A stretch of 64,000 nt of DNA, from NCBI RefSeq assembly GCF_017589465.1, contig NZ_JAELYA010000005.1, forward strand, positions 372,001-436,000, in the 5' to 3' direction. Positions 9,052-16,790 of the stretch are shown here, one piece after another. Made by a program: the position numbers and the translations under genes. Numbering within the stretch: the first letter of the stretch is position 1; each line of letters begins with the position of its first letter. This DNA is from Pseudomonas schmalbachii. GTDB taxonomy: Bacteria; Pseudomonadota; Gammaproteobacteria; Pseudomonadales; Pseudomonadaceae. Under the pieces are notes generated by a model. That model made no database searches, was not told where the DNA came from, and was given only the letters and a program-made list of their open reading frames with translations.

Positions 9052-9078
9052 TTCGAGCCCCGTCTTCAGGGGAAGTTT
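9052..9078 (-). promoter_or_regulatory. Candidate AlgU (sigma-22/RpoE-type) promoter for the DUF883 operon
   Basis: Reading the minus strand: AAACTT (9078-9073), a spacer of exactly 16 bases, then TCGAA (9056-9052). The AlgU consensus is GAACTT-N16/17-TCTGA, so the -35 matches 5 of 6 and the -10 matches the invariant TC and the final A. Transcription would begin near 9045, leaving a short leader to the AAGGAG and ATG at 9018. Homologous genes in Pseudomonas are, as I recall, induced by osmotic and envelope stress, which fits, but this is a sequence match only. Confidence 0.4.
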
Positions 9079-9164
9079 CCACTTTTTTCGGCGCCGTGGC
9101 TGCCGGCGCGTCCCGTGTGGTCGTAAGCAGATAAGTGAAGACCAGCCTTGGCGAATGCGCCTCA

Positions 9165-9180
9165 TGGTATGCGGCTTGCA
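9165..9180 (+). promoter_or_regulatory. Candidate sigma-54 (-24/-12) promoter upstream of the ammonium transporter
   Basis: The sequence TGGTATGCGGCTTGCA matches the RpoN consensus TGGCACG-N4-TTGCA at 10 of 12 defined positions and has the invariant GG-N10-GC spacing. It points toward the ammonium transporter gene, a typical NtrC/RpoN target. An NtrC-like 17-base palindrome (TGCA...GGTGCA, 9177-9193) overlaps the -12 box; this is an odd position, since NtrC normally binds further upstream. The leader to the chosen start at 9440 would be about 250 bases, which weakens the call. Confidence 0.4.
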
Positions 9181-9439
9181 ATCCGCTGGTGCATTGGGAA
9201 GTGAGCGCGCCCGCATACGGGGCGCTCCGGAATATACGGATATTGCTGAAAACCTCCATCAATCAACGGAAAAAACTGGAGAAAAACCAAATCGATGGAA
9301 CATCCGGCAGGCAGCCAGGCGGCTGAACGAAGCCGGAGTTCCGGTCATACCGGGTCGGCATTGCGTCATTGTGGTGCGGATTCTGGTGGTGGCGAGCTGT
9401 TTTGGTGCTTTCTGGACCACTTTGGAGCTGCCGATATTC

Positions 9440-10648
9440 ATGGATAACCTGAATAGTGCCGTGGAAACGCTGATCCACGGCTCCAATACCCTTTTCATCC
9501 TCATCGGCGCGGTCATGGTGCTCGCCATGCACGCCGGATTCGCCTTTCTCGAAGTCGGCACTGTCCGTCTGAAGAACCAGGTCAATGCGCTGTCGAAGAT
9601 CCTCTCCGACTTCGCCATTTCCGCGCTGGCCTACTTCTTCATCGGCTACTGGATCTCCTATGGGGTGACCTTCCTGCAGCCGGCTGCGGAGCTGACCAGC
9701 GAGAACGGCTATGCGCTGGTGAAGTTCTTCTTCCTGCTGACCTTCGCGGCGGCCATCCCGGCGATCATCTCCGGCGGTATTGCCGAGCGGGCCCGGTTCT
9801 GCCCGCAGCTGTGCGCGACCGCTCTGATCGTCGCCTTCGTCTATCCGTTCTTCGAGGGGCTCGCCTGGAACGGCAATTTCGGCGTGCAGGACTGGCTGAA
9901 GGCGGAGTTCGGCGCGAGCTTCCACGACTTCGCCGGTTCGGTGGTGGTGCATGCCTTCGGCGGCTGGCTGGCTCTGGCGGCGGTGCTGCTGCTCGGTTCG
10001 CGCAACGGCCGCTATCGCGAAGGGCGCCTGGTGGCCTTTGCGCCGTCGAACATCCCGCTGCTCGCGCTCGGTTCGTGGATTCTCATCGTCGGCTGGTTCG
10101 GCTTCAACGTGATGAGTGCGCAGACCCTGAGCGGCGCCAGCGGACTGGTGGCGGTCAACTCGCTGCTGGCGATGGTCGGCGGCACGGTCGCTGCCCTGGT
10201 GGTGGGGCGCAATGACCCGGGCTTCCTGCACAACGGCCCGCTGGCCGGCCTGGTGGCGGTCTGTGCCGGTTCCGACCTGATGCATCCGGTCGGCGCCCTG
10301 GCGACCGGTCTGGTGGCCGGCGCGCTGTTCGTCTGGACCTTCACCGCCGCACAGGTCAAATGGAAGATCGACGACGTGCTCGGCGTGTGGCCGCTGCACG
10401 GCCTCTGCGGCGTGTGGGGCGGCATCGCCTGCGGAATCTTCGGCCAGGAAGCGCTGGGTGGCCTGGGCGGTGTGAGCATGGTCAGCCAACTGATTGGCAC
10501 CGCGCTGGGCGTGTTGATCGCCTTCGCCGGCGGCGTGCTGGTGTACGGCCTGGTCAAGGCGCTGGTGGGCATTCGCCTGAGCCAGGAGCAGGAGTACTAC
10601 GGCGCGGACCTGTCGATCCACAAGATCGGCGCGGTCAACCAGGAATAA
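9440..10648 (+). CDS. Ammonium transporter (Amt/MEP family)
   Basis: Polytopic membrane protein of 402 residues with the Amt layout of about 11 hydrophobic helices. The twin pore histidines appear in VVVHAFGGW and LHGLCGVWGG, and the conserved Asp before the first (HDFAGS) is present. No cleavable signal peptide is seen; the protein begins directly with MDNLNSAVETLIHG, then the first helix. The ATG at 9440 is chosen because the family starts here; the open frame reaches far upstream without family resemblance. It should conduct ammonium/ammonia across the inner membrane. Unlike the classical glnK-amtB operon, no glnK is adjacent, so this may be a second Amt paralogue. A hairpin terminator follows the stop codon. 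Confidence 0.88.
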   Translation: MDNLNSAVETLIHGSNTLFILIGAVMVLAMHAGFAFLEVGTVRLKNQVNALSKILSDFAISALAYFFIGYWISYGVTFLQPAAELTSENGYALVKFFFLLTFAAAIPAIISGGIAERARFCPQLCATALIVAFVYPFFEGLAWNGNFGVQDWLKAEFGASFHDFAGSVVVHAFGGWLALAAVLLLGSRNGRYREGRLVAFAPSNIPLLALGSWILIVGWFGFNVMSAQTLSGASGLVAVNSLLAMVGGTVAALVVGRNDPGFLHNGPLAGLVAVCAGSDLMHPVGALATGLVAGALFVWTFTAAQVKWKIDDVLGVWPLHGLCGVWGGIACGIFGQEALGGLGGVSMVSQLIGTALGVLIAFAGGVLVYGLVKALVGIRLSQEQEYYGADLSIHKIGAVNQE

Positions 10649-10666
10649 GCGCGCTCCGGAAATGAA

Positions 10667-10693
10667 AAAGCCCGGCCATTGCGGCCGGGCTTT
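10667..10693. terminator. Bidirectional intrinsic terminator between amt and the porin gene
   Basis: Perfect 11-base stem AAAGCCCGGCC / GGCCGGGCTTT with a five-base loop, flanked by A-tract on one side and T-tract on the other, lying between two convergent genes. Confidence 0.85.
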
Positions 10694-10708
10694 CGTTCAT
10701 CTGCCGTA

Positions 10709-11983
10709 TTACCAGAGCGGCATTACGTAGCTGACGATTAGACGGTTCTCGTCGAGATCATTGGCGAAGTTGGAGCGCACGCTCGCATTACGCCATTTCA
10801 GCCCGAGGTTCTTCAGCGGGCCTTCCTGGAACACGTAGGCGATGTCGGTGTTGCGTTCCCATTCCTTGCCTTCCTGGTTATTGGTCAACTGGTCGACGTT
10901 GTCGCCGTTGACGTAGCGGGTCATGAAGGTCAGGCCGGGAATGCCGACGCTGGCGAAGTTGAAGTCGTAGCGCGCCTGCCAGGATTTCTCGTCCTTGTTG
11001 GCGAAGTCGCTGATCTGGATGTAGTTCACCAGGAACGGGTCGGTGCCGTTGATGTAGGCGAAACCGGTATCGCCGCTCATCTTCTGGTAGCCGAGGCCGA
11101 AGGCGTGGCCGCCCAGGCTGTAGGTGAACATGGCGTTCAGCGCATCGTTGTCGACGTTGCTGCTGCCGTCATCCGAGGAGTGCCCGTAGCGCAGGTCGGA
11201 CTTCAGCGACTGCTTGTCGGCGATCGGCCACACGTGCACCAGGTTCAGGTAGTGCTGCGAGTAGAAGTCCTCCAGCTTGCCGTAGTGGTAGCTGGTGGTG
11301 AGGTTGTCGGTCCACTTGTAGCCGAGGCCGGCGAAATCGAACTTGTCCGAGGTGGTGCCAGCGTCGAAGCGGATGTTGCGCTTGGCGCCGCTGGTGATGG
11401 TCATGTCCTCGTAGTCCTGGGAATCGCGCTGGTTCACCTGGGTCAGGCGGCCGGCGTCGAAGGTCAGGTTGTCGATTTCCATCGAGTTCAGCGAGCCGCC
11501 GCTGAAGGTCTGCGGCAGCAGACGGGTGTCGTTGGCCTGCACCACCGGCAGTTTCGGCAGCAGGGTGCCGCCTTTCAGCACGCTCTTGGAGACGCGCACC
11601 TTGGCGGTCGCACCGAGGTCGCCATAGCTGTCCTGCGCGCGGCCGGTCTCGCGGTCGCGTTGCAGCAGACCGGAGCCGCTGCGGTCGGGGCTGGAGTCGA
11701 GCTTCAGGCCGAGATCGGCCAGCGCATCGATGCCGAAGCCGACGACGCCTTCGGTGAAGCCGGACTCGTACTTGAGGATGAAACCCTGCGCCCATTCTTC
11801 CTGCTTGTTCTGGGCGGGCGCAGGATCGTTGGCCTGGCGGAAATCACGGTTGAAATAGAAGTTGCGCAACTCGACGCTGGCCTTGCTGTCCTTGATGAAC
11901 TCGGCATGGGCAATGGTCGGAAGGGTAAGGCTGGAACCCAGCGTGGCCAGGGCCACGGCGCGGGCGATCGGGGTCTTGCTCAT
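10709..11983 (-). CDS. opdQ: OprD-family outer-membrane porin, OpdQ-like
   Basis: A 424-residue protein with a clear signal peptide (cleavage after AHA, residue about 27) and an alternating beta-strand pattern ending in VSYVMPLW with a C-terminal aromatic, the outer-membrane barrel signature. The start of the mature protein (EFIKDSKASVELRNFYFNRD) and the GRLTQVNQRDSQDYEDM region are typical of the OprD superfamily of substrate-specific porins. The position next to an Amt-like gene recalls opdQ of P. aeruginosa, so I give that symbol with moderate certainty; the substrate cannot be told from sequence. It probably mediates uptake of small organic anions or basic amino acids. The gene is convergent with amt across a strong terminator. 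Confidence 0.85.
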   Translation of the reverse strand: MSKTPIARAVALATLGSSLTLPTIAHAEFIKDSKASVELRNFYFNRDFRQANDPAPAQNKQEEWAQGFILKYESGFTEGVVGFGIDALADLGLKLDSSPDRSGSGLLQRDRETGRAQDSYGDLGATAKVRVSKSVLKGGTLLPKLPVVQANDTRLLPQTFSGGSLNSMEIDNLTFDAGRLTQVNQRDSQDYEDMTITSGAKRNIRFDAGTTSDKFDFAGLGYKWTDNLTTSYHYGKLEDFYSQHYLNLVHVWPIADKQSLKSDLRYGHSSDDGSSNVDNDALNAMFTYSLGGHAFGLGYQKMSGDTGFAYINGTDPFLVNYIQISDFANKDEKSWQARYDFNFASVGIPGLTFMTRYVNGDNVDQLTNNQEGKEWERNTDIAYVFQEGPLKNLGLKWRNASVRSNFANDLDENRLIVSYVMPLW

Positions 11984-12290
11984 TGTTATTGTCTCCTCGA
12001 GCGCTTTGGGCAGACCGGTGACGCCCGATTCATCGTGGGAAGGGCATGCCGGTCCGTTACAACCTGATTAATAAATCATTACAAAGAACTTAAGGCTCTT
12101 AGACCTTAGTCGTTGACTTGAAAGCTGGCTAATGCATGTGCGGAACATCCTGGTGGAGGATCGCAAGGTCGCGCGGGGCGGGGCGTTGGAGCGAGTTTCA
12201 AGGCGGTCGCCAGCTCGCGCATAATTGTCTGCGCGCCACGGTGCGCGGATTGCCAGGCACGATGGCCGGCGAATTCACGAGGAGGAAGAA
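11984..12290. promoter_or_regulatory. Divergent intergenic region between the porin gene and the glutaredoxin-like gene
   Basis: About 307 bases without a gene. It is AT-rich at 12060-12115 (AATAAATCATTACAAAG), which is the likely promoter region of the porin on the minus strand. On the plus strand CATAAT at about 12220 could be the -10 of the glutaredoxin-like gene, with a weak TTTCAA 18 bases upstream. I see no other defined element. Confidence 0.35.
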
Positions 12291-12530
12291 ATGGGTCCGG
12301 AATGCCAGCTGTTCGGCACACTTGGTTGCCACCTGTGCGAAGTGGCGGAAGCACTGCTGATGCCTTTCGTCGAGCATGGCCTGCTCGTCGAGCTGGTGGA
12401 TATCGCCGATCGCGAGGAGTGGGTGGAGCGCTACGGACTGAGCATTCCGGTGCTGCGCCGTTGCGATACCGGTGCGGAACTGAACTGGCCGTTCGACGCG
12501 GAGCAGGTGGCGGATTTCCTCAGCCGCTGA
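12291..12530 (+). CDS. Glutaredoxin-like protein (DUF836 family)
   Basis: A 79-residue thioredoxin-fold protein with a CxxC redox motif (C13-H-L-C16) near the N-terminus and the cis-proline segment SIPVLRR, matching the glutaredoxin-like DUF836 family. It ends in the typical WPFDAEQVADFL helix. The start at 12291 is set by a strong AGGAGGAAG ribosome site at 12280-12288; an upstream in-frame ATG would add an unrelated tail. It likely acts in thiol-disulfide exchange in the cytoplasm; the partner is unknown. It is a single-gene unit before the tRNA. Confidence 0.82.
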   Translation: MGPECQLFGTLGCHLCEVAEALLMPFVEHGLLVELVDIADREEWVERYGLSIPVLRRCDTGAELNWPFDAEQVADFLSR

Positions 12531-12593
12531 GCTGGGCGGCGAGCGTTCGTCTCGCCCCGTCCTGTTTCCGCGGGGCACAAATCGCAGGCAATA

Positions 12594-12620
12594 AAAAACC
12601 CGCCGTTTAGGCGGGTTTTT
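12594..12620. terminator. Intrinsic terminator downstream of tRNA-Pro
   Basis: Stem AAAAACCCGCC / GGCGGGTTTTT with a five-base loop. On the minus strand it follows the 3' end of the tRNA gene directly and ends in a T-tract; on the plus strand it can also end the glutaredoxin-like transcript. Confidence 0.85.
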
Positions 12621-12627
12621 CGGGATT

Positions 12628-12704
12628 TGGTCGGAGCGACTGGATTCGAACCAGCGACCTTCTCGTCCCGAACGAGACGCGCTACCAAGCTGCGCTACGC
12701 TCCG
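12628..12704 (-). tRNA. tRNA-Pro (anticodon CGG)
   Basis: The minus strand reads CGGAGCG at the 5' end pairing with CGCTCCG at the 3' end, followed by an ACCA end encoded in the DNA. The anticodon stem TCTCG/CGAGA encloses the loop TTCGGGA, which gives anticodon CGG for codon CCG. The T-loop is GGTTCGAATCC. At 77 bases it is full length and looks functional. Terminator hairpin follows immediately. Confidence 0.95.
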
Positions 12705-12789
12705 TTTGATGGCGCGCATTCTACCGAAAAAGTTTTGATGCACAAGGGGTTAGCGAAAATTTTTTTCGCGGGCGGGTTTTCCGGGGGGA

Positions 12790-12831
12790 GAAAAACGAAC
12801 GCCCCGCAGGCTGGCGATATCCTGCGGGGCG
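12790..12831 (-). terminator. Intrinsic terminator after the small lipoprotein gene
   Basis: Stem CGCCCCGCAGG (12800-12810) / CCTGCGGGGCG (12821-12831), perfect over 11 bases, and on the minus strand followed by TTCGTTTTT. It ends the lipoprotein transcript. Confidence 0.85.
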
Positions 12832-12850
12832 TCGATCAGGGATGGAGGAA

Positions 12851-13072
12851 TCAGAGTTCCTTGACGGACCGAACCTGGTCCTTGTTCACGCGAACGCGCT
12901 TGCCATCCAGTTGCTCGAATACATAGAAGCCGGACTCGCTGTCGTATTCGGGCGAATCGACTGCCTGGATTTCACGGCCATCGTTCAGGGTGATGACGCT
13001 CGGGCTGGAGCAGCCTGCGAGGGCTCCCAGGCCGAGGGCAAGCAGAAGGGCCGGTAGCATCCGTTTGTTCAT
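12851..13072 (-). CDS. YgdI/YgdR-type small lipoprotein
   Basis: A 73-residue lipoprotein precursor: charged start MNKR, hydrophobic core, and lipobox LAGC with acylated Cys21. The mature part (SVITLNDGREIQAVDSP...YVFEQLDGKRVRVNKDQV) is the small SH3-like DUF903 fold of YgdI/YgdR. Such proteins are anchored in the outer or inner membrane; their function is not known. A strong terminator follows. The gene stands alone, 91 bases from mobA on the same strand. Confidence 0.88.
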   Translation of the reverse strand: MNKRMLPALLLALGLGALAGCSSPSVITLNDGREIQAVDSPEYDSESGFYVFEQLDGKRVRVNKDQVRSVKEL

Positions 13073-13163
13073 GGGTAGTCTCCTGTGGATAAAGCAGGCA
13101 CATAGATACCCAACTGGGACCGAAGTTCCGCATGACGAGTTCCGGAGTTTTTCCGCAGCCTCT

Positions 13164-13751
13164 CTAGATTGGCCTTTCCAGCAGTTCCGGTGTGTTCAGG
13201 TTGGCCAGTCGCGGGTCGTCGACCGCACACGGCACCGCCTGCACGCCGAGCGGCAGCAGCACGTGGCGCGGGCTGCGCTCGCCGCGTTGCCAGGCCGCTT
13301 CGACCTGCGGGGCGATGGCGCGGGGCAGCAGGCAGAACAGTGGCTCCCATTGCTCGCCGACGCGGATCATCTGGACCTGCTCCGGCGCCACGACGGAGGA
13401 CTGGCGCAGGCTTTCCAGCAAGGCCATATCCAGCCGCGGCGCATCGCAGGGCAGCACCAGCAGCCAGGGGTGGCGAGCCACGGCGAGACCGGCGCGGATG
13501 CCGGCCAGCGGGCCGGGGAAGTCGCTGGTGTCGTCGCTGACCAGGCGGTCGGCGAGATCGGCATAGCGTTCGGCGTTGCGGTTGCAGGAAATGATCAGGT
13601 CGTCGGTCAGCGGGCGGACCAGATCATGCAGATAACTGATCAGAGGGCGCCCCCGCCACTCCAGCAATCCCTTGTCCTGGCCGCCCATGCGCTGGCCGCG
13701 ACCGCCGGCGAGAATCAGCACTGAACAGGGGGGCAGGGTGGTGTCGGGCAT
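13164..13751 (-). CDS. mobA: Molybdenum cofactor guanylyltransferase
   Basis: A 195-residue nucleotidyltransferase with the MobA signature [18 protein letters not shown] near the N-terminus, where the Gly-rich loop, Arg and Lys bind GTP, and [10 protein letters not shown] for metal binding. It attaches GMP to molybdopterin to make the MGD cofactor used by nitrate reductases and formate dehydrogenases. The start at 13751 is chosen so that the protein begins shortly before the nucleotide-binding motif; the open frame continues upstream into the moaB promoter region. It is divergent from moaB with 71 bases between, containing TGATATAAC (13776-13784), an extended -10 for moaB. Confidence 0.92.
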   Translation of the reverse strand: MPDTTLPPCSVLILAGGRGQRMGGQDKGLLEWRGRPLISYLHDLVRPLTDDLIISCNRNAERYADLADRLVSDDTSDFPGPLAGIRAGLAVARHPWLLVLPCDAPRLDMALLESLRQSSVVAPEQVQMIRVGEQWEPLFCLLPRAIAPQVEAAWQRGERSPRHVLLPLGVQAVPCAVDDPRLANLNTPELLERPI

Positions 13752-13822
13752 GGCGGGGTCTCCGGGTTGGGCCTGTGATATAACACCTCGCATCCAAACC
13801 TCACAAGCAAGGGTCTTCTCCC

Positions 13823-14362
13823 ATGAGCCACAAGGCCGAGCAGGCATTCGTCCCGCTGAACATCGCCGTTCTCACCGTCAGCGATACCCGCACCCAGGAA
13901 ACCGACACGTCCGGCCAACTGTTCGTCGACCGCCTGCAGGCCGCCGGCCACAATCTTGCCGCGCGGGTGCTACTGAAGGACGACCTGTACCGCATCCGCG
14001 CCCAGGTCGCCGCCTGGATCGCCGAAGACGACGTGCAGGTGGTGCTGATCACCGGCGGCACCGGCTTCACCGGCCGCGACAGCACGCCGGAGGCGGTCGC
14101 CTGCCTGCTGGACAAGCAGGTGGACGGCTTCGGCGAACTGTTCCGGCAGATTTCCGTGGCCGACATCGGCACCTCCACCGTGCAGTCGCGCGCGCTGGCC
14201 GGCCTCTCCAACGGCACCCTGGTCTGCTGCCTGCCGGGCTCGACCAATGCCTGCCGCACCGCCTGGGACGGCATCCTCGCCGAGCAGCTGGACGCCCGTC
14301 ACCGGCCGTGCAACTTCGTCCCGCACCTGAAGCAGGCGCCGCTGTGCGAGAGCCGCGGATGA
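13823..14362 (+). CDS. moaB: Molybdopterin adenylyltransferase-type protein MoaB
   Basis: A 179-residue MoaB/Mog-fold protein. It contains the [14 protein letters not shown] motif that forms the molybdopterin-binding loop, and LPGSTNACR near the C-terminus. It acts in the step that adenylates molybdopterin before molybdate insertion by MoeA. Its stop codon overlaps the start of moeA (ATGA at 14359-14362), so the two are coupled. Length agrees with the MoaB2-type proteins of pseudomonads. An extended -10 lies about 40 bases upstream. Confidence 0.92.
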   Translation: MSHKAEQAFVPLNIAVLTVSDTRTQETDTSGQLFVDRLQAAGHNLAARVLLKDDLYRIRAQVAAWIAEDDVQVVLITGGTGFTGRDSTPEAVACLLDKQVDGFGELFRQISVADIGTSTVQSRALAGLSNGTLVCCLPGSTNACRTAWDGILAEQLDARHRPCNFVPHLKQAPLCESRG

Positions 14363-15573
14363 GCGGTTGCGACAAACCCGGGCTGTTGCCGGTCGAGGAG
14401 GCGCTGGCGCGCCTGCTTGCCCTGGCGGAACAGGCGCCGATCACCGATTGCGAAAACGTCGGCCTGAACGACGCCGATGGCCGCGTGCTGGCCGAGCCGC
14501 TGGTCTCCACGCTCGACCTGCCGCCATGGCCGAACAGCGCCATGGACGGCTACGCGCTGCGCCATGCCGACTGGCAGGGCGAGGCGCTGGCAGTGAGCCA
14601 GAAGATCTTCGCCGGCCAGGCGCCGGCGCCGCTGCAGCCGGGCACTTGCGCGCGGATCTTCACCGGTGCGCCGTTGCCCGAAGGCGCGGACACCGTGGAG
14701 ATGCAGGAAAACGCCGAAGTGCTCGCCGATGGCCGCGTGTCGTTCCGCGAGCCGCTGAAGGCCGGCCAGCATGTGCGCCCGCAAGGCCAGGAAACCCGCA
14801 CGGGCGAGCAGGTGCTGGATGCGGGGACGGTTCTCGGGCCGATCAGCATCGGTCTGGCGGCGACCCTCGGCCAGGCCGAGCTGCGCGTGCGCCGTCGTCC
14901 GCGCGTGGCCGTGCTGTCGACCGGCGACGAACTGGTCGAGCCGGGCACCGCGCTGGGCGCCGGGCAGATCTACAACAGCAACCGCTATTTGCTGAAAAGC
15001 TGGCTGACCCGTCTCGGCTGCGAGGTGGTGGATGCCGGCATCCTGCCCGACGACCTGGCGCGTACCCGCGAGAAACTTGGTGCGCTGTCAGAGGTGGACC
15101 TGATCCTCTCCACCGGCGGTGTGTCGGTGGGCGAGGCGGACTTCCTCGGCATGGCCCTGCGCGAAGCCGGCGAGTTGGCGCTGTGGAAGCTGGCGATCAA
15201 GCCGGGCAAGCCGCTGACTGTCGGCCACTACCAGGGCGTGCCGGTGATCGGCCTGCCGGGCAACCCGGCCTCCAGCCTGGTGACCTTCGCCCTGCTGGCA
15301 CGGCCCTATCTGCTGCGCCGCCTCGGCGTGCAGGACGTCGAGCCGCTGGGCTTCAGCGTGCCGGCCGGTTTCACCTGGAGCAAACCGGGCAATCGCCGCG
15401 AATACCTGCGCGGGCGTCTGGAGAATGGCCGGGCGGTGCCTTCTTCCAACCAGAGTTCCGGCGTGCTGCGCAGCGCCGCCTGGGCAGAAGGGTTAGTGGA
15501 GGTGCGCGAAGGAACGACCCTTGCCGAAGGCGATATGGTGACGTTCATTCCGTTCACTGAAGTGCTGATGTAG
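14359..15573 (+). CDS. moeA: Molybdopterin molybdenumtransferase
   Basis: A 404-residue MoeA. Seen features: NSAMDGYA near residue 60, the GAPLPEGADTV segment, the MoCF-domain loop STGGVSVGEADF and GLPGNPASS near residue 300, and a C-terminal barrel. It inserts molybdate into adenylated molybdopterin. The ATG at 14359 overlaps the moaB stop codon; the frame is open further upstream but that is moaB sequence. The TAG stop codon (15571-15573) is contributed by the left end of a palindromic intergenic repeat that fills the gap to the convergent araC-type gene. Confidence 0.93.
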   Translation: MSGCDKPGLLPVEEALARLLALAEQAPITDCENVGLNDADGRVLAEPLVSTLDLPPWPNSAMDGYALRHADWQGEALAVSQKIFAGQAPAPLQPGTCARIFTGAPLPEGADTVEMQENAEVLADGRVSFREPLKAGQHVRPQGQETRTGEQVLDAGTVLGPISIGLAATLGQAELRVRRRPRVAVLSTGDELVEPGTALGAGQIYNSNRYLLKSWLTRLGCEVVDAGILPDDLARTREKLGALSEVDLILSTGGVSVGEADFLGMALREAGELALWKLAIKPGKPLTVGHYQGVPVIGLPGNPASSLVTFALLARPYLLRRLGVQDVEPLGFSVPAGFTWSKPGNRREYLRGRLENGRAVPSSNQSSGVLRSAAWAEGLVEVREGTTLAEGDMVTFIPFTEVLM

Positions 15574-15649
15574 GTTGGGCTGAGGTACGAAGCCCAACGA
15601 TGCAGCGCTCGACTGATGTTGGGCTTCACTGCGTTCAGCACCAACCTAC
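15570..15649. repeat. Palindromic intergenic repeat, family A (GTAGGTTGGGCT...AAGCCCAAC)
   Basis: About 80 bases: two nested inverted repeats beginning GTAGGTTGG and ending CCAACCTAC, each half containing a TTGGGCT / AGCCCAA pair. It lies exactly between the convergent moeA and araC-type genes, and the TAG stop codons of both are part of its GTAGG termini. A related copy is at 45678-45740. Confidence 0.8.
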
Positions 15650-16680
15650 GCGCTAACCGCTAGCTTCTTTCGTTCCTGGCGGAATTCCCCCGGCGTCATT
15701 CCCGTCCAGCCCTTGAAACTGCGGTGGAACGAGCGCGGCTCGCCGAAGCCGAGGTATTGGGCGATGTCCTGGATCGGCAGCTCGCTGTGCAATAGATAGT
15801 GGCTGGCGAGTTCCTGGCGCAGTTCGTCGAGAATCTGCTGGTAGCTGCTGCCGGCCTGCTGCAGGTGGCGCTGCAGTGTGCGCAGGGTCATGCCGAAATG
15901 CTCGGCGACGCGTTCCTTGCGCGGCAGTCCATCCTTGAGCAACTGGCGCAGGGCGTTCTTCACCCGCTGCGGCAGCGGTTCGTCGTCATCCAGCCCGGCC
16001 AGCAGCGCCATGGCGTGTTCTTCCAGGGTGCGCAGCAGCCCGGCGTCGGCCTGGCGCAATGGGTGGGCGAGCAGTTCCTGCGGGACCAGTAGCGCGTTGC
16101 ACGGCTGGCCGAAACGTACCGGACAGCCGAACTCGCGCTCGTGCTCGGCCAGTTCGATTGCCGCCGGCTGCGCGTGCTCGAACCAGACCTCCTGCGGCGA
16201 GGCATCGCTGTCGGCGATCCAGCGTGCATAGCGCAGCCAGGAGGCGAGCACGTTCTCCACCATGTGCCGGCGGACTTCCCCGGGCTGGTGGCGGCAGGTC
16301 CAGATCAGCCGCACATGGCCGTCGCCCGGCTCCAGCCGCGTCACGCCCATGTCTCCCACCAGCTTCTCGTACGGCATGATGCGTGCCATCGCCTCGCCGA
16401 GGCTGGCGCAATTCATGGTGATGTAGCCGAGCACGCTCCACGAGCCAGGCTGGACGAAGCGCGCCGAATGCAGGCCGAACAGCGGGTCGCCGGAGTGTTC
16501 GGCGAAGTGCGCGAGCAGGCGTTCGTGGGTTTCGCCGGGCAGGCGCCGGCGGTTGTCGTCGAGCAACTGGCGGCTCAGGCCGGCGGCCTGTAGCGTGGCG
16601 TCGAGGTCCATGCCGAGTTGTTCGGCATGGCGCAGGTACTTCTGCAGGGCGGGAACCGAAGTCTGGCCGAGGTTGTGCAT
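15646..16680 (-). CDS. AraC-family transcriptional regulator
   Basis: A 344-residue regulator. Residues about 20-205 match the Arabinose_bd/OruR-type N-terminal domain (VLGYITMNCASLGEA, WFEHAQP) and residues 240-338 form an AraC double helix-turn-helix (RTLQRHLQQAGSSYQQIL, IQDIAQYLGFGEPRSFHRSFKGWTG split over both helices). It is divergent from the FAD oxidase gene with 110 bases between the starts, so it probably controls the downstream AGPS/GlpD/FGGY cluster; the inducer is not known. Its TAG stop codon lies inside the repeat at 15570-15649. Confidence 0.88.
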   Translation of the reverse strand: MHNLGQTSVPALQKYLRHAEQLGMDLDATLQAAGLSRQLLDDNRRRLPGETHERLLAHFAEHSGDPLFGLHSARFVQPGSWSVLGYITMNCASLGEAMARIMPYEKLVGDMGVTRLEPGDGHVRLIWTCRHQPGEVRRHMVENVLASWLRYARWIADSDASPQEVWFEHAQPAAIELAEHEREFGCPVRFGQPCNALLVPQELLAHPLRQADAGLLRTLEEHAMALLAGLDDDEPLPQRVKNALRQLLKDGLPRKERVAEHFGMTLRTLQRHLQQAGSSYQQILDELRQELASHYLLHSELPIQDIAQYLGFGEPRSFHRSFKGWTGMTPGEFRQERKKLAVSA

Positions 16681-16725
16681 TCTTGTTGTGTCTCGATCGG
16701 CGAGTGGGGCTGTCCCGATCCGACA

Positions 16726-16753
16726 GTGACAGTCCCGGGCGGCTGGCTAGTAT
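16726..16753 (+). promoter_or_regulatory. Candidate sigma-70 promoter of the FAD oxidase operon
   Basis: GTGACA (16726-16731), 16-base spacer, TAGTAT (16748-16753). It sits in the 110-base divergent region, and the adjoining repeated GACAGTGACAG could be an AraC-type operator overlapping the -35. Confidence 0.4.
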
Positions 16754-16790
16754 AGGCAGCCAGTGCAGGGCATCGGAACAGGAGCGGGGC

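Noticed and set aside
12628-12704. Integration site with a genomic island next to the tRNA
   Set aside because: No integrase, no direct repeat of the tRNA 3' end, and both flanks are ordinary core genes.
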